53,064 nucleotides of DNA from AC-52 sp044870295 (GTDB taxonomy: Bacteria > Actinomycetota > UBA4738). Below, piece after piece: positions 1 through 8,404 of the stretch. The DNA is taken from NCBI GenBank assembly GCA_044870295.1, contig JBIOYQ010000021.1:1-53064 (forward strand), given 5' to 3'. The notes below the pieces were generated by a model. The model was not told the DNA's origin, did no database searches, and saw only the letters and a list, made by a program, of their open reading frames with translations. The first letter of the stretch is position 1. Every line of letters starts with the position of its first letter. A program made the position numbers and the translations under genes.

Positions 1-812
1 GCGAGGTCGAACGGATGCATGGGCTGGCCCAGCTCGAGCATCACGTAGTTGGTGGCGTCCACCACGTTCGACAGGGGTCGCATGCCGGAGGCGAACAGAC
101 GCGCCTGCACCTTGAGGGGCGACGACCCGACGGCGACGTCGCTGATGACCCGCGCGAGGTACCGGGGACACCATGCCTGGTCGAGCACGTCGACGGTGGC
201 CGCCTTCGAGGCCGCCTCCTTCGATTCCTTGACCGAGAGATCCGGCGGAACCACGGAAACGCCGGTGACCGCGGAGACCTCCCGGGCCACGCCCAGGACG
301 GACAGCTCGTCGGGCCGGTTCGCCTCGACTTCCAGGTCCAGCACCACCTCATCCAGGCCGTACGCGGACCTGAAGTCGGCCCCCACGTCCACCTGATCGG
401 TCAGGATGAGGATGCCGCTGTGGTCCGCGGACAGGGCCAGCTCGCGGGGCGAGCAAAGCATGCCCTCGGAGACGACACCGCGGATCTCCCGAGCCGACAG
501 TGGCTCGGGTAGGGCGGGGACGCGCGCCCCCGGCCCGGCCAAGGGGACCAGGTCGCCTGCCTTCATGTTGCGGACCCCGGCCACCAGCTCGCGTTCGCCG
601 GAGCCGGTGCTGACTCGGACCAGGCACAGCTTGTCGGAGTTGGGGTGGTCCCGGACCTCCAGGACCTTGGCCACCACGACCCCGGACAACCGCTCCCACG
701 GCCGCTCGATCGACTCGGTATGCAGTCCCTGCCACGCCAGGAGCTCGCCGAGCTGCTCGGCCGAAAGGTCGACCGGGCACAGCTCGCGCAGCCAGGACAG
801 GACGATCCTCAC
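1..812 (-). CDS. pheT: Phenylalanine-tRNA ligase beta subunit, N-terminal part (truncated by window edge)
   Basis: Beta chain of the cytoplasmic alpha2-beta2 phenylalanyl-tRNA synthetase, which charges tRNA-Phe. About 270 residues are visible. Translation from the GTG at 810-812 begins MRIVLSWLRELCPVD, the usual PheT opening. An EMAP/tRNA-binding-domain region follows (VLEVRDHPNSDKLCLVRV, then GVVSEGMLCSPRELAL), and then the start of the B3/B4 region with SNVVDATNYVMLELGQPMHP. The frame runs off the left edge, so the C-terminal two thirds are missing only because the window ends. It starts 4 nt after the pheS stop, so the pair is probably translationally coupled. Confidence 0.95.
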   Translation of the reverse strand, partial: MRIVLSWLRELCPVDLSAEQLGELLAWQGLHTESIERPWERLSGVVVAKVLEVRDHPNSDKLCLVRVSTGSGERELVAGVRNMKAGDLVPLAGPGARVPALPEPLSAREIRGVVSEGMLCSPRELALSADHSGILILTDQVDVGADFRSAYGLDEVVLDLEVEANRPDELSVLGVAREVSAVTGVSVVPPDLSVKESKEAASKAATVDVLDQAWCPRYLARVISDVAVGSSPLKVQARLFASGMRPLSNVVDATNYVMLELGQPMHPFDL

Positions 813-816
813 GGCC

Positions 817-1884
817 TCATCCCACGCCTTCGAACTGCTCCAGGAACCGAACGTCGCTCTCCCAGAGCATGCGGATGTCCGGTACCTCGAACCGGATCAT
901 GGCCAGACGGTCGTATCCCATGCCGAAGGCGAAGCCCGTGTACCGCTCGGGGTCGTAGCCCACGTTCTCCAGGACCGTGGGATGGACCATGCCCGCGCCC
1001 ATGATCTCGATCCAACCGGTGAAGGCGCACGTGCGACAGCCCGACCCGCCGCACGAGAAGCACGTCACCTCGAACTGCGCGCCGGGCTCGACGAACGGGA
1101 AGAACGAGGGGGTCATCCGGACCTGGAGGTCCTGGCCGAGCAGCTCGTGCAGCAGGGTCTCGACCGTTCCCTTCAAATGGGCCATGGACAGGCCTTCGTC
1201 GATGGCCAGGCCTTCGACTTGATGGAAGACGGGCATGTTCTTGGCGGTCACCGCCTCGTTGCGGTAGACGCGGCCGGGCGCCGCGATGTAAACGGGCGGC
1301 TCCTGGGCCTGCATGGTCCGGATCTGCACCGGTGAGGTGTGCGTGCGAAGCAACAGCTCGGGATGGCCCGGGACCTCCAGATAGGTCGTGTCCATCATGG
1401 TGCGGGCGGGATGGTCGGGCCCGATGTTGAGCGCGTCGAAGGTGCGCCACTCGTCCTCCACCTCCGGACCCTCGGCCACCCGATAGCCCATGCGCATGAA
1501 GATGTCCGCGATCTCCTGCTCGACGATGGTCAGCGGGTGCAGGGAGCCGGACCGGAGGCGGCGGCCGGGAAGGGTCAGATCGACGCGATCGGTCTGGAGG
1601 AGCGAGGCCATTCGCTGCTGCTCCAGCTCACCTCGCCGTTCGGTGATGGCGGTTCGAAGCGCGTCCCGCACCTCGTTGGTTCGCTGTCCCACGACCCGCC
1701 GGTCCTCCTCGGAAAAGGTCCCCAGGCTGCGCTGGACCGAGGAGAAGGGCGCCTTGCGCCCGAGCACCGCCACCTCGGCCTGCTCCAGCTCATCGAGCGA
1801 CGCCGCGGCGGCGATGAGCTCCAGCCCGCGCGTCAGCTCGAAGTCGAGGACCTCCAGGGCTCGCTGGGCGTTCGGCTCGTCCAT
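817..1884 (-). CDS. pheS: Phenylalanine-tRNA ligase alpha subunit
   Basis: Catalytic alpha subunit of phenylalanyl-tRNA synthetase (class II), 355 aa, normal length. An N-terminal coiled-coil tRNA-binding arm covers about residues 1-85. The catalytic core carries the class II signatures DHPARTMMDTTYL, RTHTSPVQIRTM, MPVFHQVEGL and FPFVEPGAQFEV. A Cys cluster (CFSCGGSGCRTC) precedes GWIEIMGAGMVHP; actinobacterial PheS often has a cysteine-rich insertion there. The ATG at 1882-1884 has no clear Shine-Dalgarno sequence, but a TAGACT hexamer lies 11 nt upstream, so the leader may be only a few nucleotides. First gene of pheS-pheT, divergent from the Kelch gene. No T-box leader is visible. Confidence 0.97.
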   Translation of the reverse strand: MDEPNAQRALEVLDFELTRGLELIAAAASLDELEQAEVAVLGRKAPFSSVQRSLGTFSEEDRRVVGQRTNEVRDALRTAITERRGELEQQRMASLLQTDRVDLTLPGRRLRSGSLHPLTIVEQEIADIFMRMGYRVAEGPEVEDEWRTFDALNIGPDHPARTMMDTTYLEVPGHPELLLRTHTSPVQIRTMQAQEPPVYIAAPGRVYRNEAVTAKNMPVFHQVEGLAIDEGLSMAHLKGTVETLLHELLGQDLQVRMTPSFFPFVEPGAQFEVTCFSCGGSGCRTCAFTGWIEIMGAGMVHPTVLENVGYDPERYTGFAFGMGYDRLAMIRFEVPDIRMLWESDVRFLEQFEGVG

Positions 1885-1895
1885 CGTGGTTGGTT

Positions 1896-1901
1896 AGTCT
1901 A
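1896..1901 (-). promoter_or_regulatory. Candidate -10 element for pheS-pheT
   Basis: TAGACT on the minus strand, 11 nt before the pheS ATG. A start site about 7 nt downstream would leave a leader of roughly 4 nt. No convincing -35 is visible. Confidence 0.4.
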
Positions 1902-1910
1902 AACAGCACG

Positions 1911-1940
1911 TTGACCCGTCCCGCTCGGAAGGCGGACAAT
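1911..1940 (+). promoter_or_regulatory. Candidate sigma70-type promoter for the Kelch gene
   Basis: TTGACC (1911-1916) and GACAAT (1935-1940) are separated by 18 nt on the plus strand. This leaves a leader of about 60 nt before the GTG at 2007. It sits in the short region divergent from pheS. Confidence 0.5.
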
Positions 1941-2006
1941 CTACCTGCCGGCTGTAGTCGCGGGGGCGACACGCCTTCTAAGCCGTCGTTCTGACGGGAG
2001 GAGAAC

Positions 2007-3041
2007 GTGCCCGGTCACCTCTCCAGCAGAAGCCTTTCGCTCATGGTCGTCCTGGGGGTGCTGGCGACTGTTTCGCCCACGACCGGCGCGGTTGGCCAGA
2101 CAGACTCGGCATCCAAGAGCCATGCGAGGGCCCTGCTGCTCCCGACCCCTCGGTGTTGTATGGGGATGGCCTACGACGACGCCCGGGGGAACGTCGTCGT
2201 CTTTGGGGGACAGAACCGTGTCAAGGGATGGGAATTCCGCGACACGTGGACATGGGACGGGACCGCCTGGACCCGGCAGAGCCCGGTCCAGTCGCCGCCG
2301 CAACGCTTTTGGGCAGGGATGACCTATCACGCGGACTCGGCACGAGTGGTCCTCACCCTGGGTGAGGACTCGAACGACAACTACCTCGACACGTGGACAT
2401 GGAATGGCGCTGACTGGCAACGTGAACCTGTTGGACGAATGCCCTCCAGGCGCAACGCTCCGGGGATGACGTATGACAGCATTCGCCAAGAGGCAGTCCT
2501 CTTCGGCGGGTATCTGCTTCCGGGCCACACGGTCGTGTTCCACGACACGTGGACATGGGACGGAAGCGACTGGACGAAACGAACCCCCGGGATCCGGCCG
2601 GAAGGCCGATACGGCCACTCCATGGCGTTCGATGCCGCACGAGGGGTCACGGTCCTCTTCGGTGGGATCCGACAGGAAAACAAGATCTTTGGAGACACCT
2701 GGACCTGGGATGGGAGCGCCTGGACGAAGCCCTCGCCATCGTCCTCCCCTCCGGCACGGTCGTTCGCCAGCATGGCCTACGACTCCGCCCGCGGGGAGAC
2801 CGTGCTCTTTGGGGGCATCGCAGCCGACGGAGAGATCCTCGACGACACCTGGGTGTGGGATGGAACTTCGTGGACGCGGAGGCACCCCGATCTGTCGCCG
2901 GCACCCAGATCGAGCTCCGGTATGGCGTTCGATGTGGCCAACGGCGAAACAGTGCTGTTCGGGGGGACCGCGCCTGACGGTGCGCTCTACGGGGACACGT
3001 GGACGTGGGATGGGTCGGCGTGGTCGCTTCGCCAGGGGTAA
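2007..3041 (+). CDS. Secreted Kelch-repeat six-bladed beta-propeller protein
   Basis: 344 aa. The N-terminus (basic, then LSLMVVLGVLATV, then Ala/Gly-rich) looks like a Sec signal peptide, so the product is probably exported. The mature part is six imperfect repeats of about 45-50 residues. Each has an R..GMAYD..RG motif, a VLFGG strand and a DTWTWDG.AWT strand, the Kelch/galactose-oxidase-type blade pattern. Six blades would close one propeller. No catalytic or anchoring motif was seen, so the function is unknown; ligand binding at the cell surface is a guess. The GTG start is supported by GGGAGGAG at 1996-2003. It is opposite in strand to its neighbours and ends 3 nt from the stop of the convergent methyltransferase gene, with no obvious terminator between. 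Confidence 0.85.
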   Translation: MPGHLSSRSLSLMVVLGVLATVSPTTGAVGQTDSASKSHARALLLPTPRCCMGMAYDDARGNVVVFGGQNRVKGWEFRDTWTWDGTAWTRQSPVQSPPQRFWAGMTYHADSARVVLTLGEDSNDNYLDTWTWNGADWQREPVGRMPSRRNAPGMTYDSIRQEAVLFGGYLLPGHTVVFHDTWTWDGSDWTKRTPGIRPEGRYGHSMAFDAARGVTVLFGGIRQENKIFGDTWTWDGSAWTKPSPSSSPPARSFASMAYDSARGETVLFGGIAADGEILDDTWVWDGTSWTRRHPDLSPAPRSSSGMAFDVANGETVLFGGTAPDGALYGDTWTWDGSAWSLRQG

Positions 3042-3044
3042 GCG

Positions 3045-4508
3045 CTATGCCGACTCACCCGGCAGCGTGAGGGTGAGCTCGAGGCGGTCGCCCACCTGCG
3101 CCACCAGCGATCCACCATGCGCCTCGGCCAGCCGCTGAGCCACGAAGAGCCCGATCTTGCTGCCGCCGCCCGTCCCTGGCGTCCGTGGGACGAACAACCG
3201 GTCCGCGTCCTGCGGCGACACCGCGGTGCCCTGCCGCCACACACGAACGGTCGGGTGCGGCCGGTCCTCGACCTCCATCGTCACCGGCCCTCGGTCGCCG
3301 AACCACTGGGCGCTCTCGATCATGGCTAGCAGCATCGTCCGAAGCCTGGCGCGGTCGACCACGGCGGTGACCGGCCGGCCGGACACCTCGACATCTGCCT
3401 GCTCCCACGCCGTCGCGTCGGCCCGGACCTTCGTCGCCATCTCCAGGAGGTTCGTGGGGACCCGTGTCAGCTCCAGGGTGCCCGACGCTAGCTTGGCGGC
3501 GTCGACCACCTGGGACAGCACCACCTCCATCCGCTGGGCGTCGTGCTCCATCCCCTCGAGCATCATCCGGCGCTCGGCATCGGTCAGCCGATCCCACCTC
3601 GACCGCAGGGTCGCCGAGAAGCCCTTGAGTGCGGTGAGCGGTGATCGAAGGTCATGGGCTGCCCCGGCCACGATGTCCGCCAGGAAGAAGGCGGACTCGG
3701 GAAACGCGACCGGACGGCGGCCGACGCTTCGTTGCCGGGCGGCCTCGAACAAGACCAGGGTAGCCGCCGCGGCCAGGTTCAAGGACTCGGCTCGGCCCTG
3801 GATGGGAACTCGAACGGAGCGATCGGCCAACCCCAGCGCCACGGGCGACAGGCCGCGGGCTTCGTTGCCGAACAGGACGGCCGTCGGCCCCGACAGGTCA
3901 ACGTCCTGGACGACCTCATCCCCCGAGGCCGTCGCCGCCAGGACGGCGAATCCGCGTTCGCGAAGCCGATCGACGGCCTCAGCGAGCTCGACGTCCCTGA
4001 CAACTGGGACGTGAAACAGCGAGCCCGCGGTAGCTCGCACCGTCTTCGGGTTGTAGACGTCCACGGACGAACGGGTGAACACCACCGCGTCGGAGCCGGC
4101 CGCGTCGGCGGACCGGAGGATCGTTCCGGCGTTGCCCGGGTCGCGCACCTCGACCAGGACCGGGACGATGCCGCCGGATCCGTCCACGACCGCCGTCAGC
4201 GGGACGTCCACGAACCCCGCCACGGCCACCACACCCTGCGGGGTGACCGTCGAGGTGAGGTGCCCCATGACCTCCGGCGAGACGGTGTGGACGGGGGCCC
4301 CGGCCTGCTTGGCCAGGGAGATGACGGGCTCGAGTCGCTCCTCCGATTCCGGGGTCGCGAACACCTCCCTCACATCCGCGCCCGAGCTGAAGGCTTCGGC
4401 CACCGCCTGGAGGCCCTCGACCAGGAAACGGCGGTCCTTCTCGCGCAGGGCGCGCTTCTTCAACCGCGCGGCGGCGGTGACGCGCTTGTTGTGTGGAGAG
4501 GTGATCAC
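3045..4508 (-). CDS. TrmH/SpoU-family RNA 2'-O-methyltransferase fused to a histidine-kinase-like module
   Basis: 487 aa read from the GTG at 4506-4508 (ITSPHNKRVTAAARLKKRA), 44 nt after rplT. Residues about 1-260 are a complete SpoU/TrmH methyltransferase: substrate-binding N-domain, motif 1 RDPGNAGTILRSADAAG (122-138), motif 2 VLFGNEARGLS (211-221) and motif 3 VPIQGRAESLNLAAAATLV (234-252). Without a stop the frame continues into a HisKA-type segment with H-box AGAAHDLRSPLTALKGF (281-297, His285) and a HATPase_c-like segment ending TGGGSKIGLFVAQRLAEAHGG (446-466). The N-box Asn and the G1 DxGxG motif are not recognisable, so ATP binding is doubtful. There is no membrane segment, PAS or other sensor domain. 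The usual actinobacterial neighbour of rplT is a stand-alone methyltransferase. A frame-joining sequence error is possible. Confidence 0.88.
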   Translation of the reverse strand: MITSPHNKRVTAAARLKKRALREKDRRFLVEGLQAVAEAFSSGADVREVFATPESEERLEPVISLAKQAGAPVHTVSPEVMGHLTSTVTPQGVVAVAGFVDVPLTAVVDGSGGIVPVLVEVRDPGNAGTILRSADAAGSDAVVFTRSSVDVYNPKTVRATAGSLFHVPVVRDVELAEAVDRLRERGFAVLAATASGDEVVQDVDLSGPTAVLFGNEARGLSPVALGLADRSVRVPIQGRAESLNLAAAATLVLFEAARQRSVGRRPVAFPESAFFLADIVAGAAHDLRSPLTALKGFSATLRSRWDRLTDAERRMMLEGMEHDAQRMEVVLSQVVDAAKLASGTLELTRVPTNLLEMATKVRADATAWEQADVEVSGRPVTAVVDRARLRTMLLAMIESAQWFGDRGPVTMEVEDRPHPTVRVWRQGTAVSPQDADRLFVPRTPGTGGGSKIGLFVAQRLAEAHGGSLVAQVGDRLELTLTLPGESA

Positions 4509-4552
4509 CGTCCGCCCATTCTCAGGGGACGGTCGGTGCGCGGGAACGTCGG

Positions 4553-4969
4553 TTAGGTCCGGGCTGCCGACCGCGCCCGAGGCCTGCGGGGCTTCGCGGC
4601 GGTCTTGGACACCGTCTCCAGTCCCTCGCGAGCGGCGGCGACCAGCGCGGTGAAGGCGGCGGGGTCGGTGACGGCCAGGTCCGCGAGGATCTTTCTGTCG
4701 AGCTCGACACCTGAGGCGCGAAGCCCCCGCACGAAGCTGGAGTACGACATGCCGTCGGCCCGGGAGGCGGCGCCGATGCGGGTGATCCACAGCCGGCGGA
4801 ACTGGGCCTTGCGGTCGCGCCGGTCACGGTAGGCGTACACGCCCGAGTGGAGGAGCTGCTCCTTGGCCACGCGATACCGGCGGTGGCGGGACCCCCGATA
4901 CCCCTTGGCCTGCGCCATGATCTCGCGGCGCTTTTTCCTTCCGTGGACGGCTCGCTTCACGCGGGGCAT
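4553..4969 (-). CDS. rplT: 50S ribosomal protein L20
   Basis: 138 aa. Begins MPRVKRAVHGRKKRREIM and carries the L20 core (AKGYRGSRHRRYRVAKEQLL, then YRDRRDRKAQFRRLWI and SRADGMSYSSFVRGL). It binds 23S rRNA and is needed for early large-subunit assembly. It is about 20 residues longer than typical because of a Lys/Arg/Ala-rich C-terminal tail. Third gene of infC-rpmI-rplT, 12 nt after rpmI. Confidence 0.97.
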   Translation of the reverse strand: MPRVKRAVHGRKKRREIMAQAKGYRGSRHRRYRVAKEQLLHSGVYAYRDRRDRKAQFRRLWITRIGAASRADGMSYSSFVRGLRASGVELDRKILADLAVTDPAAFTALVAAAREGLETVSKTAAKPRRPRARSAART

Positions 4970-4981
4970 GTCTCGACTCCT

Positions 4982-5173
4982 CTACTGGCCCAGCAGGCGC
5001 TTGATGGTGGTGGCTTCCGGGCCCACGGGGGCCATGCCGGTGACCCGGCGCTTCCGGCTGCCGGTCTTCTTGGTGAGCATGTGCTTGCCGGTGGCCTTGC
5101 GGTGCAGGACCTTCCCGGTCTTGGTGACCTTGAACCGCTTCGCGGCTCCTCGATGCGTCTTCATCTTCGGCAT
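4982..5173 (-). CDS. rpmI: 50S ribosomal protein L35
   Basis: 63 aa, standard length. Starts MPKMKTHRGAAKRFKVT, the L35 signature, and is strongly basic throughout with the usual AT.KRLLGQ-type end. Component of the large ribosomal subunit, encoded between infC and rplT as in most bacteria. Confidence 0.97.
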   Translation of the reverse strand: MPKMKTHRGAAKRFKVTKTGKVLHRKATGKHMLTKKTGSRKRRVTGMAPVGPEATTIKRLLGQ

Positions 5174-5234
5174 GACCGCTCCATCTTCCTCTTCCAGGGG
5201 ATCCCCTGCCCCGAACCCGGCGAACGAGCCTTCT

Positions 5235-5837
<603 letters not shown>

Positions 5838-5843
5838 GCCTGA

Positions 5844-5853
5844 TCACCTCCTG
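5844..5853 (-). promoter_or_regulatory. Strong Shine-Dalgarno sequence of infC
   Basis: CAGGAGGTGA on the minus strand, a near-perfect anti-16S match. Its spacing fits initiation at the GTC of 5835-5837 and not at the GTG of 5817-5819. This is the main sequence argument for a rare infC start. Confidence 0.75.
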
Positions 5854-5915
5854 CGGGGGTTCGATGCCGACAACGGCGCTCAAGGATGAAGATCGACAGC
5901 CATACGCTTGACCTG

Positions 5916-5921
5916 AGTATA
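5916..5921 (-). promoter_or_regulatory. Candidate -10 of the infC-rpmI-rplT operon
   Basis: TATACT on the minus strand, about 80 nt upstream of infC and just downstream of the csp terminator hairpin. No good -35 is seen, since its position falls within the hairpin. Confidence 0.4.
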
Positions 5922-5939
5922 AGGAGCGCCGCCGACATG

Positions 5940-5970
5940 CGAGAACGGGCCCACGCGGGGCCCGTTCTCG
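5940..5970 (-). terminator. GC-rich hairpin terminator after csp
   Basis: Perfect 13-bp inverted repeat (CGAGAACGGGCCC / GGGCCCGTTCTCG) with a 5-nt loop, 18 nt after the csp stop. There is no U-tract, as is common for actinobacterial hairpins. Confidence 0.75.
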
Positions 5971-5988
5971 TGAGTGCGAGCCGAGGAG

Positions 5989-6189
5989 CTAGACGGGCTT
6001 GACGTTCGCCGCCTGCTTTCCCTTGGGACCTTCAACGATGTCGAACTCCACCGCTTGTCCCTCACTGAGGGTGCGGTAGCCTTCGCCGACGATTGCCGAG
6101 AAGTGGACGAACACGTCGTCGCCATCAGGGCGAGCGATGAAGCCGTAACCCTTCTCGTTGCTGAACCACTTCACCGTTCCTTGCGTCAA
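5989..6189 (-). CDS. csp: Cold-shock domain protein
   Basis: 66 aa single-stranded RNA/DNA-binding OB-fold protein, exactly the usual cold-shock protein size. RNP1 is KGYGFI (13-18) and RNP2 is VFVHF (26-30), after the classic GTVKWFSNEKGYGFI opening. The TTG at 6187-6189 was chosen because AGGAGG (6196-6201) lies 6 nt upstream and the protein then starts as the family does; a longer frame to 6228 adds an unrelated Arg-rich stretch. Monocistronic: own promoter upstream and a strong hairpin downstream. It probably acts as an RNA chaperone in the cytoplasm. Confidence 0.95.
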   Translation of the reverse strand: MTQGTVKWFSNEKGYGFIARPDGDDVFVHFSAIVGEGYRTLSEGQAVEFDIVEGPKGKQAANVKPV

Positions 6190-6238
6190 CCTGAACCTCC
6201 TTGCACTTCTCGGCGGACCGCCCGCCAACGCGGGGCCG

Positions 6239-6247
6239 AATGTAGCA
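6239..6247 (-). promoter_or_regulatory. Extended -10 promoter element of csp
   Basis: TGCTACATT on the minus strand, i.e. TGn followed by a good -10, about 50 nt before the csp TTG. The resulting leader holds a small GGCGG/CCGCC hairpin. A TTGACA at 6274-6279 is 29 nt away, too far to act as its -35. Confidence 0.45.
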
Positions 6248-6316
6248 TGGACCCCTCAGCCCGGCAATGGATTTGTCAACCCCGGTAGCGTGATCTTCCC
6301 GTGCTTCCTGGAAGGC

Positions 6317-6667
6317 TCACCAGTCGGGTTCGAGGGGCCTGCCGTAGTCGTCCTGGAGGCGGAAGGTGTCGTCCTCGGTGGTGTAGCCGTAGGCCACTTC
6401 GAGGACCCGGCCGCGGGCCTCGCCGTTGTTCCGGATGCGGTGCGGCTCCTCCGCCGAGACCACGAACTCCTCCCCCGCCTGGGCCTCGACCACGCGATTC
6501 CCGATCTGGATCGTCAGGCCGGCATCCAGGACCACCCACATCTCGTCGCGGAGCTGGTGGTAGTGCTCGCTGGTCTCCTGGCCCGGCTCGACCGTGATCA
6601 TCCGCACGGACGAGGGCTGGTTGAGGGCGAAGGTGACCACCTTGCCCCAGGGCTTCTCCACGATCAT
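6317..6667 (-). CDS. Cupin protein resembling the C-terminal domain of type II mannose-6-phosphate isomerase
   Basis: 116 aa single-domain cupin. It opens EKPWGKVVTFAL and has PGQETSEHYHQLRDEMWVV, giving candidate metal ligands in the HxHxxxxxE pattern, then EEPHRIRNNGEARGRVLEV and a TTEDDTFRLQDDYGR end. This layout matches the cupin half of ManC/AlgA-type phosphomannose isomerase, here without the nucleotidyltransferase half. Isomerisation of mannose-6-phosphate to fructose-6-phosphate is possible but not provable from sequence. It starts 7 nt after ribH, with AAGGAG overlapping the ribH end, so it is co-transcribed as the last gene of the riboflavin operon. Why it sits there is unclear. Confidence 0.8.
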   Translation of the reverse strand: MIVEKPWGKVVTFALNQPSSVRMITVEPGQETSEHYHQLRDEMWVVLDAGLTIQIGNRVVEAQAGEEFVVSAEEPHRIRNNGEARGRVLEVAYGYTTEDDTFRLQDDYGRPLEPDW

Positions 6668-6674
6668 CGGGCGC

Positions 6675-7148
6675 TCACTCCTTCTGGGGCAGCTGATCCA
6701 GCACGCTGGCCGTCTGCATGGCCGCCATGGCCGCGTCCCATCCCTTGTTGCCGTGCTTGCCGCCGGCCCGGTCCAGGGCCTGCTCCAGATTCTCCGTGGT
6801 CAGGACGCCGAAGAGCACGGGGACGCCGGTCTGGACCGACACCTCGCGGATCCCGCGGGCGGCTTCTCCGGCCACGAAGTCGAAGTGGGCGGTCTCTCCT
6901 CTGATCACGGCGCCCACGCACACCACCGCGTCGTACAGGCCGCTCTCGGCCAGGCGCTTGGCCAGCAGGGGCAGCTCGAAGGCCCCGGGAACCCACGCCA
7001 CCGTGAGGTCGTTCTCCGCGATCCCGTGGGCGCGGAAGCACGCCACCGAACCTTCGACGAGCTTGCCCACCACGACCTCGTTGAAGGCGGCCGCCGCGAT
7101 GGCGAACCGCCGAGCGTGGGCGTCGAACGTCCCGCGGATCTCGCTCAC
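6675..7148 (-). CDS. ribH: 6,7-dimethyl-8-ribityllumazine synthase
   Basis: 157 aa. Condenses 5-amino-6-ribitylamino-uracil with 3,4-dihydroxy-2-butanone-4-phosphate, the penultimate riboflavin step. Signatures: VPGAFELPLLAKRL, CVGAVIRGETAHFDFV with the catalytic His region, and GGKHGNKGWDAAMAA. The GTG start at 7146-7148 overlaps the ribBA stop as GTGA, indicating translational coupling. Fourth biosynthetic gene of ribD-ribE-ribBA-ribH. Confidence 0.97.
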   Translation of the reverse strand: MSEIRGTFDAHARRFAIAAAAFNEVVVGKLVEGSVACFRAHGIAENDLTVAWVPGAFELPLLAKRLAESGLYDAVVCVGAVIRGETAHFDFVAGEAARGIREVSVQTGVPVLFGVLTTENLEQALDRAGGKHGNKGWDAAMAAMQTASVLDQLPQKE

Positions 7149-8404
7149 GGGATGCTCTCCGGGCTCGCCGCGGCGTCGGGTTCGAGGTTGCTCAGGATGT
7201 GGCCGAGCTTCTCCCGCTTCGTCCGGAGGTACCGGAGGTTCTCCTGCGTGGGCTTCGTCTCCAACGGCACCCGTTCGGCGATGGACAGCCCGTAGCCCTC
7301 CAAGCCCGCCCGCTTCAACGGGTTGTTCGTCAGCAGGCGCATGGACCGGACGCCAAGGTCGTACAGGATCTGCGCGCCGATCCCGTAGTCGCGCTGGTCG
7401 GCCGGGAATCCGAGCGCCTCGTTCGCCTCGACGGTGTCGTGTCCGGCCTCCTGCAGCTGATAGGCGCGCAGCTTGTGGGTCAGTCCGATAGCGCGGCCCT
7501 CGTGGCCGCGGATGTACAGCACGACGCCGCGTCCCTCCTGGCCGATCGTCGACAGCGCCGCCTCCAGCTGGGTGCCGCAGTCGCATCGCAGCGACCCGAA
7601 CACGTCACCGGTCAGGCACTCGGAGTGCACCCGGACCAGGATCGCCTCTCCGTCGTCCACCTCGCCCATCACCAGGGCCACGTGGACGCGCCCGTCGACC
7701 AAGCTCTCGTAGGCGGAGGCGGTGAAGGGTCCGAATTCGGTCGGGATGGTGGCCTCGGCCACGCGACGCACGAGCTTCTCGCGCTGGCGCCGGTGGGCGA
7801 TGAGATCCGCGATCGAGATCATGGTCAGCCCGTGCTCCCGAGCCACCCGTTGCAGCTCGGGGAGGCGGGCCATAGTGCCGTCTGCGTGCATGATCTCGCA
7901 GATCACGCCGGCCGGGAACAGTCCCGCTAGCGTGGCCAGGTCCACCGACGCCTCGGTGTGGCCGGCGCGCTTGAGGACGCCGCCGTCGTGAGCGCGAAGG
8001 GGGAACACGTGACCGGGCATCTGGATGTCCTCAGGCCGGGTCTGCGGATCGCAGACGGCCTGGATGGTGGTCGAGCGATCGTACGCACTGGTCCCCGTGG
8101 TCGTGGTCCCGCGCGCGTCGATCGACACGGCGAAGGCCGTCTCGTGGGAGCCCTCCTTCGCCGCCACCATCAGCGGGATGCGGAGCTGGTCCAACCGGTC
8201 GCCCGTGGTCGGCAGGCAGATGATCCCGCGCCCGTGCGTGGCCATGAAGTTGATGGCCTCGGGCGTGGCCTTCTCGGCCGCCATGACGAAGTCGCCCTCG
8301 TTCTCGCGGTCAGCGTCGTCGACCACGATGATGATGTGGCCGTTCCGGATGTCCTGGATGGCCAGCTCGATGGGCGCGAACTCGACAGCCCGTTCATCGC
8401 TCAT
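7145..8404 (-). CDS. ribBA: Bifunctional 3,4-dihydroxy-2-butanone-4-phosphate synthase / GTP cyclohydrolase II
   Basis: 419 aa. Residues about 1-210 are the RibB domain (VVDDADRENEGDFVMAAE, TTGTSAYDRSTTI, HVFPLRAHDGGVLKRAGHTEA), making the four-carbon unit from ribulose-5-phosphate. The remainder is the RibA domain, opening the GTP imidazole ring. Its zinc site is HSECLTGDVFGSLRCDCG, and the catalytic region reads GHEGRAIGL, where GRG is more common. The ATG overlaps the ribE stop by 4 nt. Confidence 0.97.
   Translation of the reverse strand: MSDERAVEFAPIELAIQDIRNGHIIIVVDDADRENEGDFVMAAEKATPEAINFMATHGRGIICLPTTGDRLDQLRIPLMVAAKEGSHETAFAVSIDARGTTTTGTSAYDRSTTIQAVCDPQTRPEDIQMPGHVFPLRAHDGGVLKRAGHTEASVDLATLAGLFPAGVICEIMHADGTMARLPELQRVAREHGLTMISIADLIAHRRQREKLVRRVAEATIPTEFGPFTASAYESLVDGRVHVALVMGEVDDGEAILVRVHSECLTGDVFGSLRCDCGTQLEAALSTIGQEGRGVVLYIRGHEGRAIGLTHKLRAYQLQEAGHDTVEANEALGFPADQRDYGIGAQILYDLGVRSMRLLTNNPLKRAGLEGYGLSIAERVPLETKPTQENLRYLRTKREKLGHILSNLEPDAAASPESIP

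Noticed and set aside
6257..6279. TTGACA at 6274-6279 as the csp -35
   Set aside because: Its distance to the good -10 (29 nt) is too long, and no hexamer at 16-18 nt resembles a -10.
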